A DNA stretch of 64,000 nucleotides from Camarhynchus parvulus (GCF_901933205.1 NC_044596.1:2358001-2422000); one strand, 5' to 3'. Numbered from the stretch's first letter, positions 36,139-49,100 are shown. Program-made: numbers and translations. The notes: generated from the sequence alone by a model not told the origin.

Positions 36139-36905
36139 GACTGTGGGAAGGAGCTGTGTACAGGAAGTCATGAGATCCGAGGCCAGGAGTATGTACAGAA
36201 CATTGTTTTGTTTTGAGACTTCATAAAGCTTGGTGCATTTTTAAAATGTTTTAGCTGTTGAACTTGCTTTGTTCCTTGTATCTTGTAACAGGTGGCATAT
36301 GTAAAGATGTGAATCTGTATATGGTTCTGAGCAGATCCTATGATTTGTAATATTAATGGTTTTCCAATGTACCATTAGACATGAGGGGTGTGTATGTGGA
36401 ATGGCAAATGATCTGTGTTGTGTAGCTGGGAGAGCTGGGCTGGGGGTGGCTGGGGCTCAGCTCAAGAAGTGTGCAGGGATGGTGTGTTCCTTGTGGGATC
36501 AGGCCAGGAGCAGAGCAGGACACAGGTGCTCCATAGCCCATGTCTGGGAAAGGGAGTAGTGAGGCAGGGGGAGGGTAAGGGTTGGGGGCTGCAGCTTCAT
36601 CCAGCTCCAGTTCTGACTGAGCTGCTTTATATTCCATAAATTAAAATTTTGTAGCTATAGGGTCAGTTAATTTTGTACTCGGTATGAGTAGAGTCCTTAA
36701 TTAGGTGATTGTTGATTGACCATGTATTCCAGAAGCTCTGAATAGACCAAATCCACAGCAGAACTGACACCTGGAGTGGATGTGTTATGTCTAATGGTAC
36801 ATTGTAAACATTAGTTATTAAACATTTCTTTACTGTATAAGAATTTTCATGTCACTTGTAAAATGTCTTTTGTGAAATCCTTGGGATTAAAGTTTTGGTT
36901 ACAAC
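36139..36905 (+). other. SRSF3: SRSF3 3' UTR and polyadenylation signal
   Basis: An ATTAAA at 36886-36891 followed by GTTTTGGTTAC and TTGTT-rich sequence marks the likely end near 36905. A second ATTAAA at about 36817-36822 could serve as a proximal site. Confidence 0.75.
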
Positions 36906-37390
36906 TCGTTGTTCAGTATTTAACTTGTCCCTGACTGTGACAGTCACCCCACCTGGCTGTAACACAGCTGGGAAGTGTCCAGCACAGCTGTACCTGCTCA
37001 CCTGTCCGTGGTGAGGTGCAGTCTCACTCTACCATGGCAGTCTGTTTTACAGGTCCAGCTGGGGTGCTCAGTAGCTAATGCCACCTGACTCCTTGCCTGA
37101 CAGGGAGCCCTGTAGTGATTCCTTGGAAAACCAGCTGGAGATGCAAAGGTTCACCATGAACTCTGTATGCCAGCTGGGGGTTGGGAACAGCAGTTAAGGT
37201 ATTCATCCCATCTCAGTCTGGAAACCAAAATTTACCCTGAAGATTCACTTTCTGTAGAAATGCAGCATGGCTGGAGAGCAGGTGGAGCTGCCACACTGCC
37301 CAAGGACTCCCTTGCACCTGAATCCCAGATTGCTCCATTGGTTCAGTTGTGTGGTTTAGATGAAATCCCTCATGATAAACACTGGTGGTG

Positions 37391-37772
37391 TGTGACTGTG
37401 CTCACAGGGGTCTTAGGATGAGGGAAGAGAAGAGGATCTGCCTCCATGTTTCAGAAGGCTGATTTATTATTTTATTATATATATTACATTAAAACTGTAC
37501 TAAAAGATTAGAAGAAATAATTTCTTCTTTTTCTATTCTCAGCTAGCCTTCTGATGAAATCCTAACAAAGGCTTGTGGCTCAGACAGAGTCCAAGCCAGC
37601 TGACTGTGATTGGCCATTAATTAGAAACAACCCCATGAGACCAATCACAGATGCACCTGTTGCATTCCACAGCAGCAGATAACCATTGTTTACATTTTGT
37701 TCCTGAGGCCTCTCAGCTTCTCAGGAGGAAAAATACTAAGGAAAGGATTTTTTATAAAAGATGTCTGTAACA
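37391..37772 (-). mobile_element. solo LTR, ERVK-type, 382 bp (copy 2, with internal inversion)
   Basis: Same family as 14825-15208. It begins TGTGACTGTG, ends CTGTAACA, and is flanked by the 6-bp duplication GTGGTG at 37385-37390 and 37773-37778. Bases 37521-37559 are the reverse complement of the matching segment in the other two copies, so this copy has undergone a micro-inversion. Confidence 0.93.
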
Positions 37773-37889
37773 GTGGTGGAGTTTCCTTTGCTTGGTGGTT
37801 TCCAGGCAGGGACAAGGGAGACAGTGAAGCATAAGGGAAGGAGGTGCTGGTGCTGCTGAGCTCAGGGTCTGGATTGATTTAGTTTTTTA

Positions 37890-37950
37890 ATAACAGTGTT
37901 GGTTGGGCTGGGTCTTGAAGGTCTCTTCCAACCCCTCTGAGGTTGTGTTG
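37890..37950 (+). repeat. short CR1 LINE 3' end
   Basis: Only the last about 60 bp are recognisable, through the GTCTTGAAGGTCTCTTCCAA block followed by CCC. Confidence 0.6.
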
Positions 37951-38237
37951 ATGAGTTAAAGACTTGAGTGTTGCTGTGTCTCCCACCTGTCCCAGAAACG
38001 CAGGGTGGCCGCAGGTGCTGCGAGAGGCACTCACAGGCCGAACTGCCCCTGGAGCTGGGATCCAGCGGTGAGCTGGGAATGCCCAGGCCCGTCCCGCCTT
38101 TTGCAGGGCCCCGTTTCACCTGCGCAGGGTGAGAACAGCGGGTGGAGCCGGCTCGGGCCGTGCAGTGCCGCTGGTGCCCGGCAGAGGTCAGCACGCCTCT
38201 GGCCCGGGGCCTGTTCTTCGCTCTCCGGATGCCCCAG

Positions 38238-38352
38238 CCCAGCTCCGGGTGGGGCCGGGGGGCTGCCCGGGGCTCCAGCCCAGCTCCGGGTGGGGCCGGG
38301 GGCTGCCCGGGGCTCCAGCCCAGCTCCGGGTGGGGCCGGGGGCTGCCCCTGG
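38238..38352. repeat. 40-bp GC-rich minisatellite, three copies
   Basis: Three copies of a unit starting CAGCTCCGGGTGGGGCCGGG. Copies 1 and 2 are almost identical, and the third diverges at its 3' end. Confidence 0.93.
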
Positions 38353-40219
38353 CCCTGCTCAGTTCCTTTCCCTTTCCCTACGTGCCTCTGGCAGTGTCGG
38401 ATGTGCAGAAGGGTCACGGCTTGTGGTGCCTCTGCCGGCACAGACATTCTTCCTGTGGTTACCTGGAGGAACAAGGAGCCTTCAGTTCAGCTGCTGCAAG
38501 GAGAGAAATCTGAAGTGCCGGAGACAGTGGGAAGCAGGTTGTGGTTTTCATACGTAACACTCTTGCAGAAGCATTTCAGTTTCAGCTTTCTGACTATTTT
38601 ACTCTCCAGCTGAATGAAGAAGTTGCTCCTTAGATCAGAAGTGTGCTGGTTTTATGTAATTGGGTGGAGGTTTGAAGTAGAACACAACAAACAGCTTCTA
38701 GAGAAAGATGGGAAATTTATAAATATATATAAACACTGACTGGACAGCCCTTCCCACAGGGTATAGGTAATGAGCTATTTTTGATGTACCAGCACATTTG
38801 TGGATTTCAGGCATCTCCTTCCTGTCTGAGGGAGTGACCAGCCTGGGAGTGTTGTGTTTAAAAAGTTTGCTCTCAAATTAAATATACAAGGAAGTGTTGG
38901 TGTTCTAAGGCCAGGGACATCCCTTGCCTTTCCCCAAAGATTCTGACACCAGGAAGAATCACCAAGCAGTTTATCCCTGCCAGGGTAGGACAGAGCGACA
39001 CTATCCAAGGCTCCTTGGCACAACCTCAGCCACAGCCCTGCTCTGGAGACACCTGGAGTGATGGAGCAATTGCTGCTGCCTGACACCTTCCAAATTGTTT
39101 CAGGGCCTGGTTTCATGGTGCTGACAGTAATGGTTTACACAGTGTTTCTAATTTGGGGAGAAGTTTAACTTCCCCTGCTTCAGGCAGAAGCATCCTGGGG
39201 TTAATCCTCAGCGGTCCTCAGCAGTGCCTGAGCACATCCCAGTTGTTTTATACACTCTCCCTGGGGAGACCATTGTGTGCAAATGGGTTTGCAAAGAAGA
39301 GGATCTTGTTTTTTCTTTTTATGTACATGCTACTCTTTGTTTATGACCAAAGATCATGTTAAGAATGTGCCTTGCACTTTAGGACATCCTTAACTTCTCC
39401 ACTTTCTTTTTTTTGTTGGGATTTGTTCCACTGGCCTTCAGACAGGGTCGTGCTTGGGTGAGGAGTTGGGATCATCCCAAGCACTGACAGTGGTTCTTGT
39501 TAGGCTGCTCCATGTGCAGGATGACATGTCCATATACATAATGCTAGTTAGGACAAAAACTGGAGAAAAGGAGAGCTGACATATAATGTTAGAAAAACAA
39601 GGAAAAAATCCCATGAAAGATTAGTTTTTGTCTGTTCCACTCAAATTCATCAGGTTTTAGGATACCTTATCCTGACTCTGTTCAGAAAGCTGAAGGGAGC
39701 CAGTATGGACCATACCACTGTTGATTTCAAAGCTGAGCTTTGGGAAGGATTGCCAGACCCCTGTCCAGAGGTGCAGCCTGGCAGTTTCTGGTTTCTCCTC
39801 TATTAAATTGATTTCCTCCCCTCTGAGAGCAGAAAAGAGCTGCAGAAGTCCAGAGCCAAACATTGCTCAATGAAAAAAGCTTTTTTACTCTTGGACAAAC
39901 AAGTGTGCTGTGTTACCCCCTCCATCCTCCAAACCCAGTCTGATTCTGCAGCTTTGCTCTTCTATCCTCCAGCCACAACTGGAGCTGCAGTGTGTTACTG
40001 ATGGAAGGGCTTTGCATTTCATCCTCTGCCTTTGCATTTCCTTCTTTTTGAAACTAGAGAGACACCACACAGTGCCCATGGATCTTCTGCAGCAGCCTGG
40101 CACAGGTTATACCTTGTAGTTGTGAACCTCTCCTGCTTTGGTGGGGTCTGGCAGCAGAACCCGGTGCTGGAAGGATTTTTTGACGTATAGATGTTTTCAG
40201 GGTTTTGTGTTTATTAATA

Positions 40220-40300
40220 AAATCATGGAATCACTAAGGTTAGAAAAGCCCTCTAACATTGAGTCCAACCATTCCCCCAGCAGTGCCTGAACATTTCTGC
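40220..40300 (-). repeat. short CR1 LINE 3' end
   Basis: Minus-oriented, with AAAATCATGGAATCACTAAG, GTTAGAAAAGCCCTCT, and GAGTCCAACC. Confidence 0.8.
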
Positions 40301-41652
40301 TGCTTTTTACTGCTCTTATCACCATTTTTCAGTTTCCAGTTTTACTTTCATTTGCCGTGATGTCATCACCATGAGCTGCCTCAATGTCTCTTGATACACA
40401 GATCCTCAAAGTGGGTGAATGTTGGACAAACATACTACTGCTGGATTTTAATCCCTGTCTCTGTACCCCTGTTCAAATCCTGCCCCAGAAGTACAGTCCC
40501 AAAACCTGAGCTGCAGTCCCCCCCACAAGTCAGCCTGCTCTGGTGCTGTCGTAGTGCAGAGCTAAGTTAAAAAGCAAGTGAAAAAACTGGAGCATCAGCC
40601 CCTTCTGCAAACAAAAGGCTGAAGGGCAGGAGTGGAATTCCAGTAGCTCTGGTTTGACCTTAGCTCCTGCACGGGGCCATGGCACTGTGCCATACCTGCC
40701 CTAAGAGGCAGCTCCCCATTGCCCTGCTGTTGGAATGGCTCCAGCTTCACCCCTCAGCCTGACAGAAACTGGCAGAATAAAGCTAATTTTTGCTTGCCCA
40801 TGTTTGCAGTCAGTCAGGGGCTTGCTGGAGCTGAAGCCTTATCCCAGGCTCTGACATGAGAAGTGTTTGGTTTCCTCCAAGCACCATCACTGTCTGGGGT
40901 TGCTCTTTCGTTTCTGCAGTTTCACTGGGGCACGGCCACAGTTCCTCTGTTAATGCCTTTCAAACAAACACGTCTGGGGACTGAAATAAACACGGCATCC
41001 AGACAAATATAAAATAGACATGCAAGAGGAACACTATGTTCGTTCCCAAGTGATTCATGTGGCTATTATTTAATAATTTAGTGGCTGACATAACTTGGAG
41101 TTGAACAAATCTTCACATTGATTCGGGTGGTGTTTCTGCTTGCTCCTCTAAGTCATTTTAGCCGTCAGATTTTCTGTGGGAGTGATCCCAGTTGGAAAAG
41201 GGAAGCACATGTCCTTCCCATCCGAATCCTGTCACCATGGCCAGTGATGTCACTCCACAACCTCCCTGACCGTGAGGAGATTCCTCCTGCTACAGTCACA
41301 CTGTTGTTCTTTGGCATTTTTCTGGGTAGCACAGAAGTTGTCATGTGCCACTGGCTGATGCCACCCCCAGAACACCCCGAGGTGTGTGACAGGCCCTGGG
41401 CAGCCCCAGGCTCTGTCGGGACCGCGCTATCGGGGTGCAGCAGGGGTATCAGGGTGGGGCACTGTGTCACTCAGGCTGTCACTTGGGAACATCACCCCTG
41501 CCAGCTGTCAGACAGCCATTATCTCCTCTTGGGCAGAGGCTGCTCAGAACATGAATATTCAAAAATATTCAGCAGGAAGTCTCGGCGCTGTCCCAGCCCT
41601 CCCTGCTGATGGAGGGTTTGCTGTCAGTGTTTGATACAAAGTGTTTGCGGTC

Positions 41653-41900
41653 AGAATCCCGGAATGGTTTGGGTTGGGAGGGACCTTAAAACTCATTTTG
41701 TTCCACCCCCTGCTATGGGCAGGAGCACCTTCCATTAGCCCAGGTTGCTCCAAAAACCCCATCCAACCTGGCCTTGGACATTTCCAAGTCTGGGGCAGCC
41801 ACAGCTTCTCTGGGCAACCTCATGCCCAAGCATGCCAGGGCCTCATGCTCATTGCAGGGAAGGAGTTCTGCCCAACACCAGTGTTATTGCACCTCGTGCA
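41653..41900 (-). repeat. CR1 LINE 3' fragment
   Basis: Minus-oriented CR1 end beginning CAGAATCCCGGAATGGTTTG and containing CCATCCAACCTGGCCTTGG. Confidence 0.9.
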
Positions 41901-42184
41901 CTGGGTGCTGCTCTTCCTGGTGCTGGATTGATCAGCTTTTCATGCACTTGTACTATAAACTTTGTGGGAGGAGGTTGCCCAGCTGGGGAGATAAGCTCCA
42001 GGTGTGGTTTGCTGCCCCTCCTGCCAAGTTGTCCTTGCAGCTGCCTGGCTGACACGTGCCACCCAGGAACTCGTGGATGAAACCCCGCCAGGTTTGGAGT
42101 CAGGAGTTCCCCTGTGCAGGGAATGTTTGACAGGGACCCATGGGGTATTTTTTGATCTGTAGATATTTTCAGTGTTTCCTGTTT

Positions 42185-42710
42185 CATAGAATCATGAAAT
42201 CATTTAGGTTGGAAAAGCCCTCTAAGATCATCAGGTCTGTTTCCTCAAGCACTGCCAGGTCCAGCACTAACCCATCCATACATTTTTTGAAATGTGTCCA
42301 GAGATGGTGACTCTGCCACTGCTCTGAACAGCCTGTGCATGTGCTTGCCAACCCTTCTGGTGAAGGAATTTTTGTGAATATCCAAACTAAACTTCTTCTG
42401 GGGCAGCTTGAGGCTGTTTCCTCTCATTCTGTCCCTGTTTCCTTGCAGCAGAGCTTGACCCCCCCAGCTGTCCCCTCCTGTCAGGAGTTTTGCAGAGCCA
42501 GAAGGGCCCCCCTGAGCCTCCTTTTCTCCAGGTTGAGTCCCCCCAGCTCCCTCAGCCCCTCCTGGTGCTCCAGACCCTTCCCCAACTCTGTTCCATTCTC
42601 TGGACACACTCCAGCCCCTCAATGTCTTTCTTGCCATGAGGGGCCCAAAACTGAACACAGTTCTCAAGGTGTGGCCTTAGCAGTGCTCAGCACAGGGGCA
42701 GGGGCACTTC
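42185..42710 (-). repeat. CR1 LINE fragment, about 525 bp
   Basis: Minus-oriented and among the longest CR1 pieces here. It runs from CATAGAATCATGAAATC through the TCTCCAGGTTGAGTCC block to CTCAAGGTGTGGCC. Confidence 0.9.
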
Positions 42711-43296
42711 CCAGCTTTACAACATCCCTCTCCCTTTGTCTCCCTCCTGCTCCCATTGTGGATTTACAATTGATAATCTATAAATCTCCCAGTGTTCTGC
42801 CAAGCTGAGGTTTGTGCAGAGGTGGGAAGGGCTCTGGTGCAGCATTGCTGCTGGTGGGTGAAGTACAGAACATTTTAAACCCTGTTTCCATCCTCTGTGG
42901 CACTGCTGACCACAGCTCCAAGTTCCAGCAAATTTTCTTTTTTTCCCTGAAACTGAAAGTTTTATTTTGGCACCTGGAACTCCCCAACTTTAATCTCTGA
43001 AACTGGGCAGAGCCTCTCTGGTGTGTGGAGCATGTCCACCCCCATGGCCAGCTTGGGGGACCAGTGGGGTGAAAGCTGCTCCTCCATCCCCACTCCTGGA
43101 AATTCTGCTCTGCCTGACTGACAGGTAGGAGGAAAAGTGCAATCGACCCTTACCCTGTGTCAAGGTGGTGGCTGCCATATCATCACCTCTGCCTTTATTG
43201 CCATCTCAGCTGTCCCCTCCCATTACCTCTGCTCTGCTCTGGGCTGTGCACGAGTCACTGCACAAGGCAGGGCTGTGTCTGTCCATCTGTCTGTCT

Positions 43297-43425
43297 GGGG
43301 TCTGGGTCCTGGTCCTGACCTCCTACAGATCCATTTCATGACATGTTCAGGGTCTGTCTGGGTCTGGGTCCTGATCCTGACCTCCTGCAGATCCCATTTC
43401 ATGATGTTCAGGGTCTGTCTGCCCC
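43297..43425. repeat. two-copy tandem repeat, about 65 bp
   Basis: Two copies of a block containing GGTCTGGGTCCTG, a CTGACCTCCT-CAGATCC segment and CATTTCATGA-ATGTTCAG. Confidence 0.85.
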
Positions 43426-44127
43426 TGCTCTGCCCCTTCCCTCCCTGTGCCCACGCCCAGCCGCACTCCTCGCCCCCCAGCACAAAGTGAATCATGAGGC
43501 TGTGCTGGACTGGGGCATTCCCGAAAGCTGTGACTGGAGATCCCAGGAGATGGTGACACACGCTGAGCCAGCAGGTGTTGGGATGGGCAGGCAGGTCAGT
43601 GTGCACGTCCCAGAGCCAGGTTTGTGTGGGACAACCCAAACCTCAGCATTTGGGGTGGAGATGCCCCATCCTGGTGTCTGGGTGCTCCAGGCAGAGGGTG
43701 CCCCATGGAATTGGGGTTGGTTCAGAGGTGACATTGTGAGCAAGTTCTTAGTGAGAGCTCCCCATCCTCACCTCCTTCTCTTGGCTATAAAGGGCCAGAT
43801 CGAGCTCCCAATGGACTTCAAACCATCCATGGCTTGGAGAGCAGCAAACCCTTCAGCAGCAGCACTGTGCCACACGTGCTGTGCATTGGGAAGAAGTTAC
43901 ATCCATTGACAGCTTCCATTGGGGCTGCATGGACAGGAGCAATCCTCCCCCAGGCTCCCTCCACTCGCTTATCTTGCTGGGTAAGGTCCTGCTGTCCTCC
44001 ACCTGCCCTCACTGAGATGCCCATGGGGAACTGCTGGCTGCAAAATAACCCCCAGTGAGCATTTTGGATGGAGCTTATTCCCTGCAGGAAGCACGGCAAG
44101 AGGCTGGAGCCGCTTGCCCCCGGATCC

Positions 44128-44260
44128 CAGTGGGTGTCTGTGTCCCCTCCTGTGGGTGTCTGTGTCCCCTCCTGTGGGTGTCTGTGTCTGTGTCCCCTGC
44201 TGTGGGTGTCTGTGTCCCCTGCTGTGGGTGTCTGTGTCCCCTCCTGTGGGTGTCTGCCCC
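44128..44260. repeat. 22-bp minisatellite
   Basis: Several copies of a unit TGTGGGTGTCTGTGTCCCC plus CTCC or CTGC. Starts at 44131, 44153 and 44175 show the 22-bp spacing, and one later unit carries an extra TGTGTC. Confidence 0.93.
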
Positions 44261-47200
44261 ATCCTGCCGTGCTCCAGGCCGTGGGCAGTGAGGTGGAGCA
44301 GCAGGGGAATAAAGGGACAGCCGGGTGCAGGGTCTGGAGCCAGGTACTGCGGCCGCCCGGCTGTACCCGGAACAATGAGGCCTTTGCTGCCAGCAAAAAA
44401 ACCCCACAAAGCTTCCAAGCTGCTCATGGAAAGTCAGTGAAGCAATTACGTTAATGACTATGAATGGGGCTAAAAACAATCTTGGATGAAAATGAGTGAG
44501 GGGCTGAATGAAGCAACCAATTCATAGCCTGGCTCTCGCATCCAGGAATATTTCCAGTAAGCAAAGGCCTTGTTTTAGGACTGTCTCATCCCCTATTTGT
44601 GCTTGGTGGGACTCTATTTCCACTCTGCTGGGTCTGGTGTCTCATCAAAATGCCTTCATAAATGGGGCAAACAAGGGCTGGATATGGCAGGGGAACAGTC
44701 AATTAACACGATCCGAGTTCTTTTAGGGGCAGAGTTAATCAAGCATTCAGCGTTTTGTCATTCTTGTCTTTCTTTCCTGGGAAAATCCTATTAGTATAAA
44801 ATCACTTAATAGGGCACTTCAAAGAGCTGATGGGAAAACAGGCTTTGCTGGGATACAAACGCCTCCAGCCGAACACTGGGCTCATTTAGACTTCTGCTGG
44901 AGCATGAGGGTTTCATTAAGAGCCTTCACGTTTCCCACTTAAAAGAAAAAAGCTTGTTAGCAGAGATAATAAAAAAAAAAAAAACCACAGAGAAAAAAAC
45001 TCTTGGTGATTTGAATCTTGCTGAAGAGGCTTTTTAGTGCTGGAATACTCAGGACTTTGTCACTGGCAATCTGCTGTCCTGAGTTGAGTAATTTCCACCT
45101 GCCTGGGATGTTCTGGTGAATGAAAGCTGTTTGAAGAGGGGAAAAAAAATCACCCCTGTGCCCCATGGAGTGGGACACAGCCTGGCTGGACATTTGGGGT
45201 GTAGGATGGGTGTTCTGCAGGACTGAACCCCAACCCTATGTGCTATCTCCCCACTGTCCGTGCTGGGGCAGAGGTCCTGTGTTAATTCCCCCCATTTTCA
45301 GGGTGTTTCTCTGGGTAGAAATTCACCTTTTTGCAGAGTTTGTGTTTATCTCACCTTGAGAAATAGGTGAGATAAACATAAGAAAAAGTGTGCCCCAATC
45401 TCTGCCATTTTTATCCCAAAAGACCTGAGGGATGCTCATCTGCCCAAATCTTGGCTGTTTTCCCCTCTATGCTGGTTGATCTAACAGGAATATTACTTCC
45501 CTGCCCCAAAAAACGCTTTTCGCATAAGACCTTTGACCACTAAATCTCAAACCCGTGTAAAATCCTTCCACACAGGAATCTGTGTGCATTTAAAACAGTC
45601 CCGATGAGCGCGGGGTGGGCCTCGCTGTGTTACTCCTGTAAACACAGCTCCACCAAGCCACATTTCCCCATTTTCCAAGGCTGGAGCATTCCAACCCTGA
45701 TCCCTCCATCCGATCCAAGCCATTCCCTGCTCCGTGCTGGAGCTGCCACCCTGTCCCCGTGGCTTTTTGGGGTGCTGCTTCTCGAGTCAGAGGAGGACAC
45801 GGGGCAGGGACGAGCCTGTCAGGAGCGCTGTGCCCGGGCACGTTCTCTGTCAGATCTGTGAGGAGGATGGGCTGAGTCACCCTCGGCTCTGCCTGCCCAG
45901 AGTGATGTGTTTGCTTCCGTGGCTGCTTCCACTCCCCTCGGCTTCTGCGGCACCCACCTGGGGAGATCCCCTGGGAATTCAGCGCTCCCGAGGGCTCCCT
46001 GCGGCCGCTGCTCAGTATTTGGGTGCCCCCGGTGCTGGGAAGGAGGTTCCTTTGAAGGCTGTGAAGTATGCAGTGGTTTCATATTATTCCTTTTGCTTCC
46101 AGGCATTGGGACGGGTTATTCAAGGAAATGATAAACACGGATTCTCCCGCGAACACCCTCCTCCCGGGTGGGGGTCTGGGAGCCCCGGGGAGAGCGAGCC
46201 CGGCACAGGGGAAGTGACAGATCCCACACGGTGGCTATAAATGGTGAGAAGGAAATAGCCCATCAGCCCTCGGCACTGATCCTGGTCCCCAGTCCTGTGT
46301 CTGCCTTCCTCCTCCTCCTCCATGTTGTGGGATCAAACACCATGAATCACCTTTGGGATTTTCTATTTTTTTTTAAAGTTTCTGTATCGTCGTCTTAATC
46401 ACTCTTCCTCCTCCTACCCCCCCCACCCCTTTTTTCTTTCTCGGGTAATGCCACTGCAGACGTGCCCATGGACTTCCTGACCCAGACCCTGACGCCATCC
46501 CTCTCCCACTTCCCATTTCCAATTACCCCCTTGGTGGCTGGAGCTCCCCTCTCCCGGGGGAAGGGAAGCGCGAGTGGAGTTTGCAAGAGCCAGAAACCTC
46601 CCCATGCCCCCCATCCCAGGGTGTGGGGAGTGAACCCTCACCACAAAACCACTGAGAGTTACTTTCCTGAGGGAAAATCTACATCTGATTGATTTTCTTG
46701 CTGGTTTAGTACTGGGATGAACCCCTGGAGTAACTGGGATGTTCCCAGCAGCCAGGCTGGTTGGCTTATCTCACTTTTTGAATCCCTCAATCTTGCACCA
46801 GTGGCTCTGGGGCTACTCTGGGTTGCACAAGCTCCTTCCTCTGCCACTTCAAAAAGCTGCTGGTTTGATGTTCCCATTTCCTTCTGTGTACTGGGGGGCA
46901 GGAGGGAGGGAGTCTTCTATGGAAAAAAGGGATGTGTTTTAACCAGGGAGCATCCTCTGGTAAATGCTGCTTCATCCCAGAGTCCCAGGTGGCACTGGAG
47001 CTGCACTGACCTGGGGGATGCCTGGGCTGGGGTGGTGCTGATTGCATCCCTCACATCCAGAGGGAGCAAACCCACACCTGCAGCTGGAGCAGGGCTGGAG
47101 CTTGGCAAGGAAATGATCTGCAAGCTTCCTCTGCATAAGGCTCTGAAAGCTGCTCCTTCCACCCAGGAGCAGAAATCACTCCTAGGTGGAAAAACCAGTG

Positions 47201-48160
47201 ACAGCTTCCCTGTCCCAACTTGCCCCCTCCTCTCCCTGCCTATTGCAAACAGAAAGACAGGATGAATTTTGGAGGGTTTAAGTTCAGGCTGCATTGTTAC
47301 AGGATCTTGACAGGGTTTTCAGCAGTGTAACATGAATTTAGCATTCCTCATCCTCATTTCCTGTCCATCCAACTATGCCCCTCTGGAGGCAGCCACAGGG
47401 ATGGAAGCAGGCAGGCACCACTGAACTTGGCACAGCTCTGCAGAGTGGCAACACCCAGTTCACACTTCCCACACTTTCCACACTTTTCCCACTGTCACCT
47501 TGTCACTTGGAATTGTGACTTCCCATTCCCCATCTTCTTTTCACCTTTCCTGTCCATCCAGCTGTGCCTCTCTGGGGGACTGCACAGCCACCACTGAACC
47601 AAATTCCAGCACCTTGGCACAGCTCTGCAGAGTGGGGACGAGTGATTGTGAAATACTCCTGCAGCTTGTGGCAGGAGCTAAACATGCCCCAACACAGTTC
47701 TTAGCTGCTCTGGCCAGTGAGAAGCTGCTGCTCCAGCTGGAAAAAGCAGGAATGGTCTGCACACCAAGGGTCCTCCTCAGCACCCCGGCACCTGCTGCCT
47801 CCAGGGGCTTTTGAGGAGACCTGGCACTCCCAAGGGATCACTTTACCATGGCCTTTGTCACCTGGAATTGTGCTGTCACCTCCTTGTGCCCGCAGGAGCA
47901 GGTTGTGTTTGTCTCTGTGTGCCCGAGCCGTGAGGGGGCTGCAGGACAGGGCCCCTGTGCCCGGCTGGGCTCGCTCTGAGGGCTTCCCTTCCCTCCTCGG
48001 GCTGCCAGGCAGGGATGGAGCCACCAGCCAGGCTCAGGGCAGCTCCCTCCAGGCCCACAGAGTAACCCCAGCAGGAGCTGACCTGTCTTCACACCTTCCC
48101 TTGGATGCATTTTCCAGCTAAGCCACAGATCCCCTCGAATCCTTGCCACAGGTTCTTGCA

Positions 48161-48180
48161 GGACATGCACAGACTTGTTC
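48161..48180 (+). promoter_or_regulatory. candidate p53 response element upstream of CDKN1A
   Basis: The sequence GGACATGCAC-AGACTTGTTC matches two adjacent RRRCWWGYYY half-sites with no spacer, at 19 of 20 positions (the A of CAC is the mismatch). It lies about 1 kb upstream of the inferred CDKN1A start, a region where human CDKN1A also has p53 sites. Function is not shown. Confidence 0.6.
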
Positions 48181-48879
48181 CTCCTCCTCATCCCTGCCTG
48201 GACATCCGCAGGACTCAGAGCAGCAGATCCTACTCCAAACACTTTTTTGCACCCACAGTGGGTGCTGGGGCTCAGCTGGTGGAGCAGAGCCAGGCCTGGG
48301 GGAGACAATGCAGCTGGAGAGGCCGGGGGCGGCCCGGGATGGGTTGGGCAGCGCCTGGGGGCCAGGGGAGGATCATCACCGTGTGGTTCTCAGGTTGGCA
48401 CCCCAAGGGGCTGAGCCACCCCCTCCTTAATCCATGAATCTCCTTCCTGCAGTGCCGGGTGGGTGGGACAGCCTGGGTAGCACAGGACCCTGTTGGGGCT
48501 GGCTGAGCTCCTGCATGTCCTGGCTGGAATGTGGCACCCCTGGATCCACTGCAGGGGGCTCCTCGTGCCCTTGACAAGATCTCTGCCTCCCTCAGGGGGC
48601 ATCTCCCTGTCCCCTGACCCCTCTAGGAAGGGAGTCTCTGCATTTCCTCATGGAGGGGGCGGCCTGTATTTCCTGATGGGGGAGATCCCTGCACCTCCCA
48701 GGGAGGAGGGCCCTGTATCTCCTGGCTGGGGTTTCCTTTATCTCCTGCCTGAGGTTTCCCTCTGGTCCCTGATGCCGGGGCCCTGCACCCACCGGTCCCG
48801 CTATCCCCTGACACAGCTCCCCACCGTCCCGAGCAAGGGGGTCCCGGCGCCCACGGTCCTGGCATGGTCGGGTCTCCCC

Positions 48880-49100
48880 TGGCACCGCGCACATTCCTGG
48901 CAACCGGGATGGGAGAGGAAGGAGCTATGGAGGCTATGGGGGCGAGGATGCACACGCAGAACGGGGCCGGTCCGGGCCGGGGCCGGTAGCCGGGCCCGGA
49001 ATCGTCGGGAATTCCCTCCTGGCCCTGCCCACATTCCCGGGAACCGGGATGGAAGCGGCTGCGACGGCTACGGGTGCGAGGATGCACACGCGTCACGGAG
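48880..49100. repeat. tandem duplication in the CDKN1A upstream region (~137-bp offset)
   Basis: Two diverged copies contain a CACATTCC, AACCGGGATGG and GCGAGGATGCACACGC series. They start at 48890 and 49030; offsets measured between landmarks are 134-140 bp. The downstream copy ends just before the TATA box. Confidence 0.8.

Larger units (their letters stand above)
36906..48080. other. intergenic region between SRSF3 and CDKN1A
   Basis: I see no coding gene. The region holds one solo LTR, CR1 fragments, and minisatellites near 38240, 43300 and 44130. A high-complexity, AT-rich stretch at about 44390-44950 is free of recognisable repeats and could be regulatory, but I have no direct evidence. 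Confidence 0.5.

Noticed and set aside
47680..47689. Perfect p53 half-site AAACATGCCC upstream of CDKN1A
   Set aside because: The adjacent decamers do not match, so it is an isolated half-site and expected by chance in a window this size.
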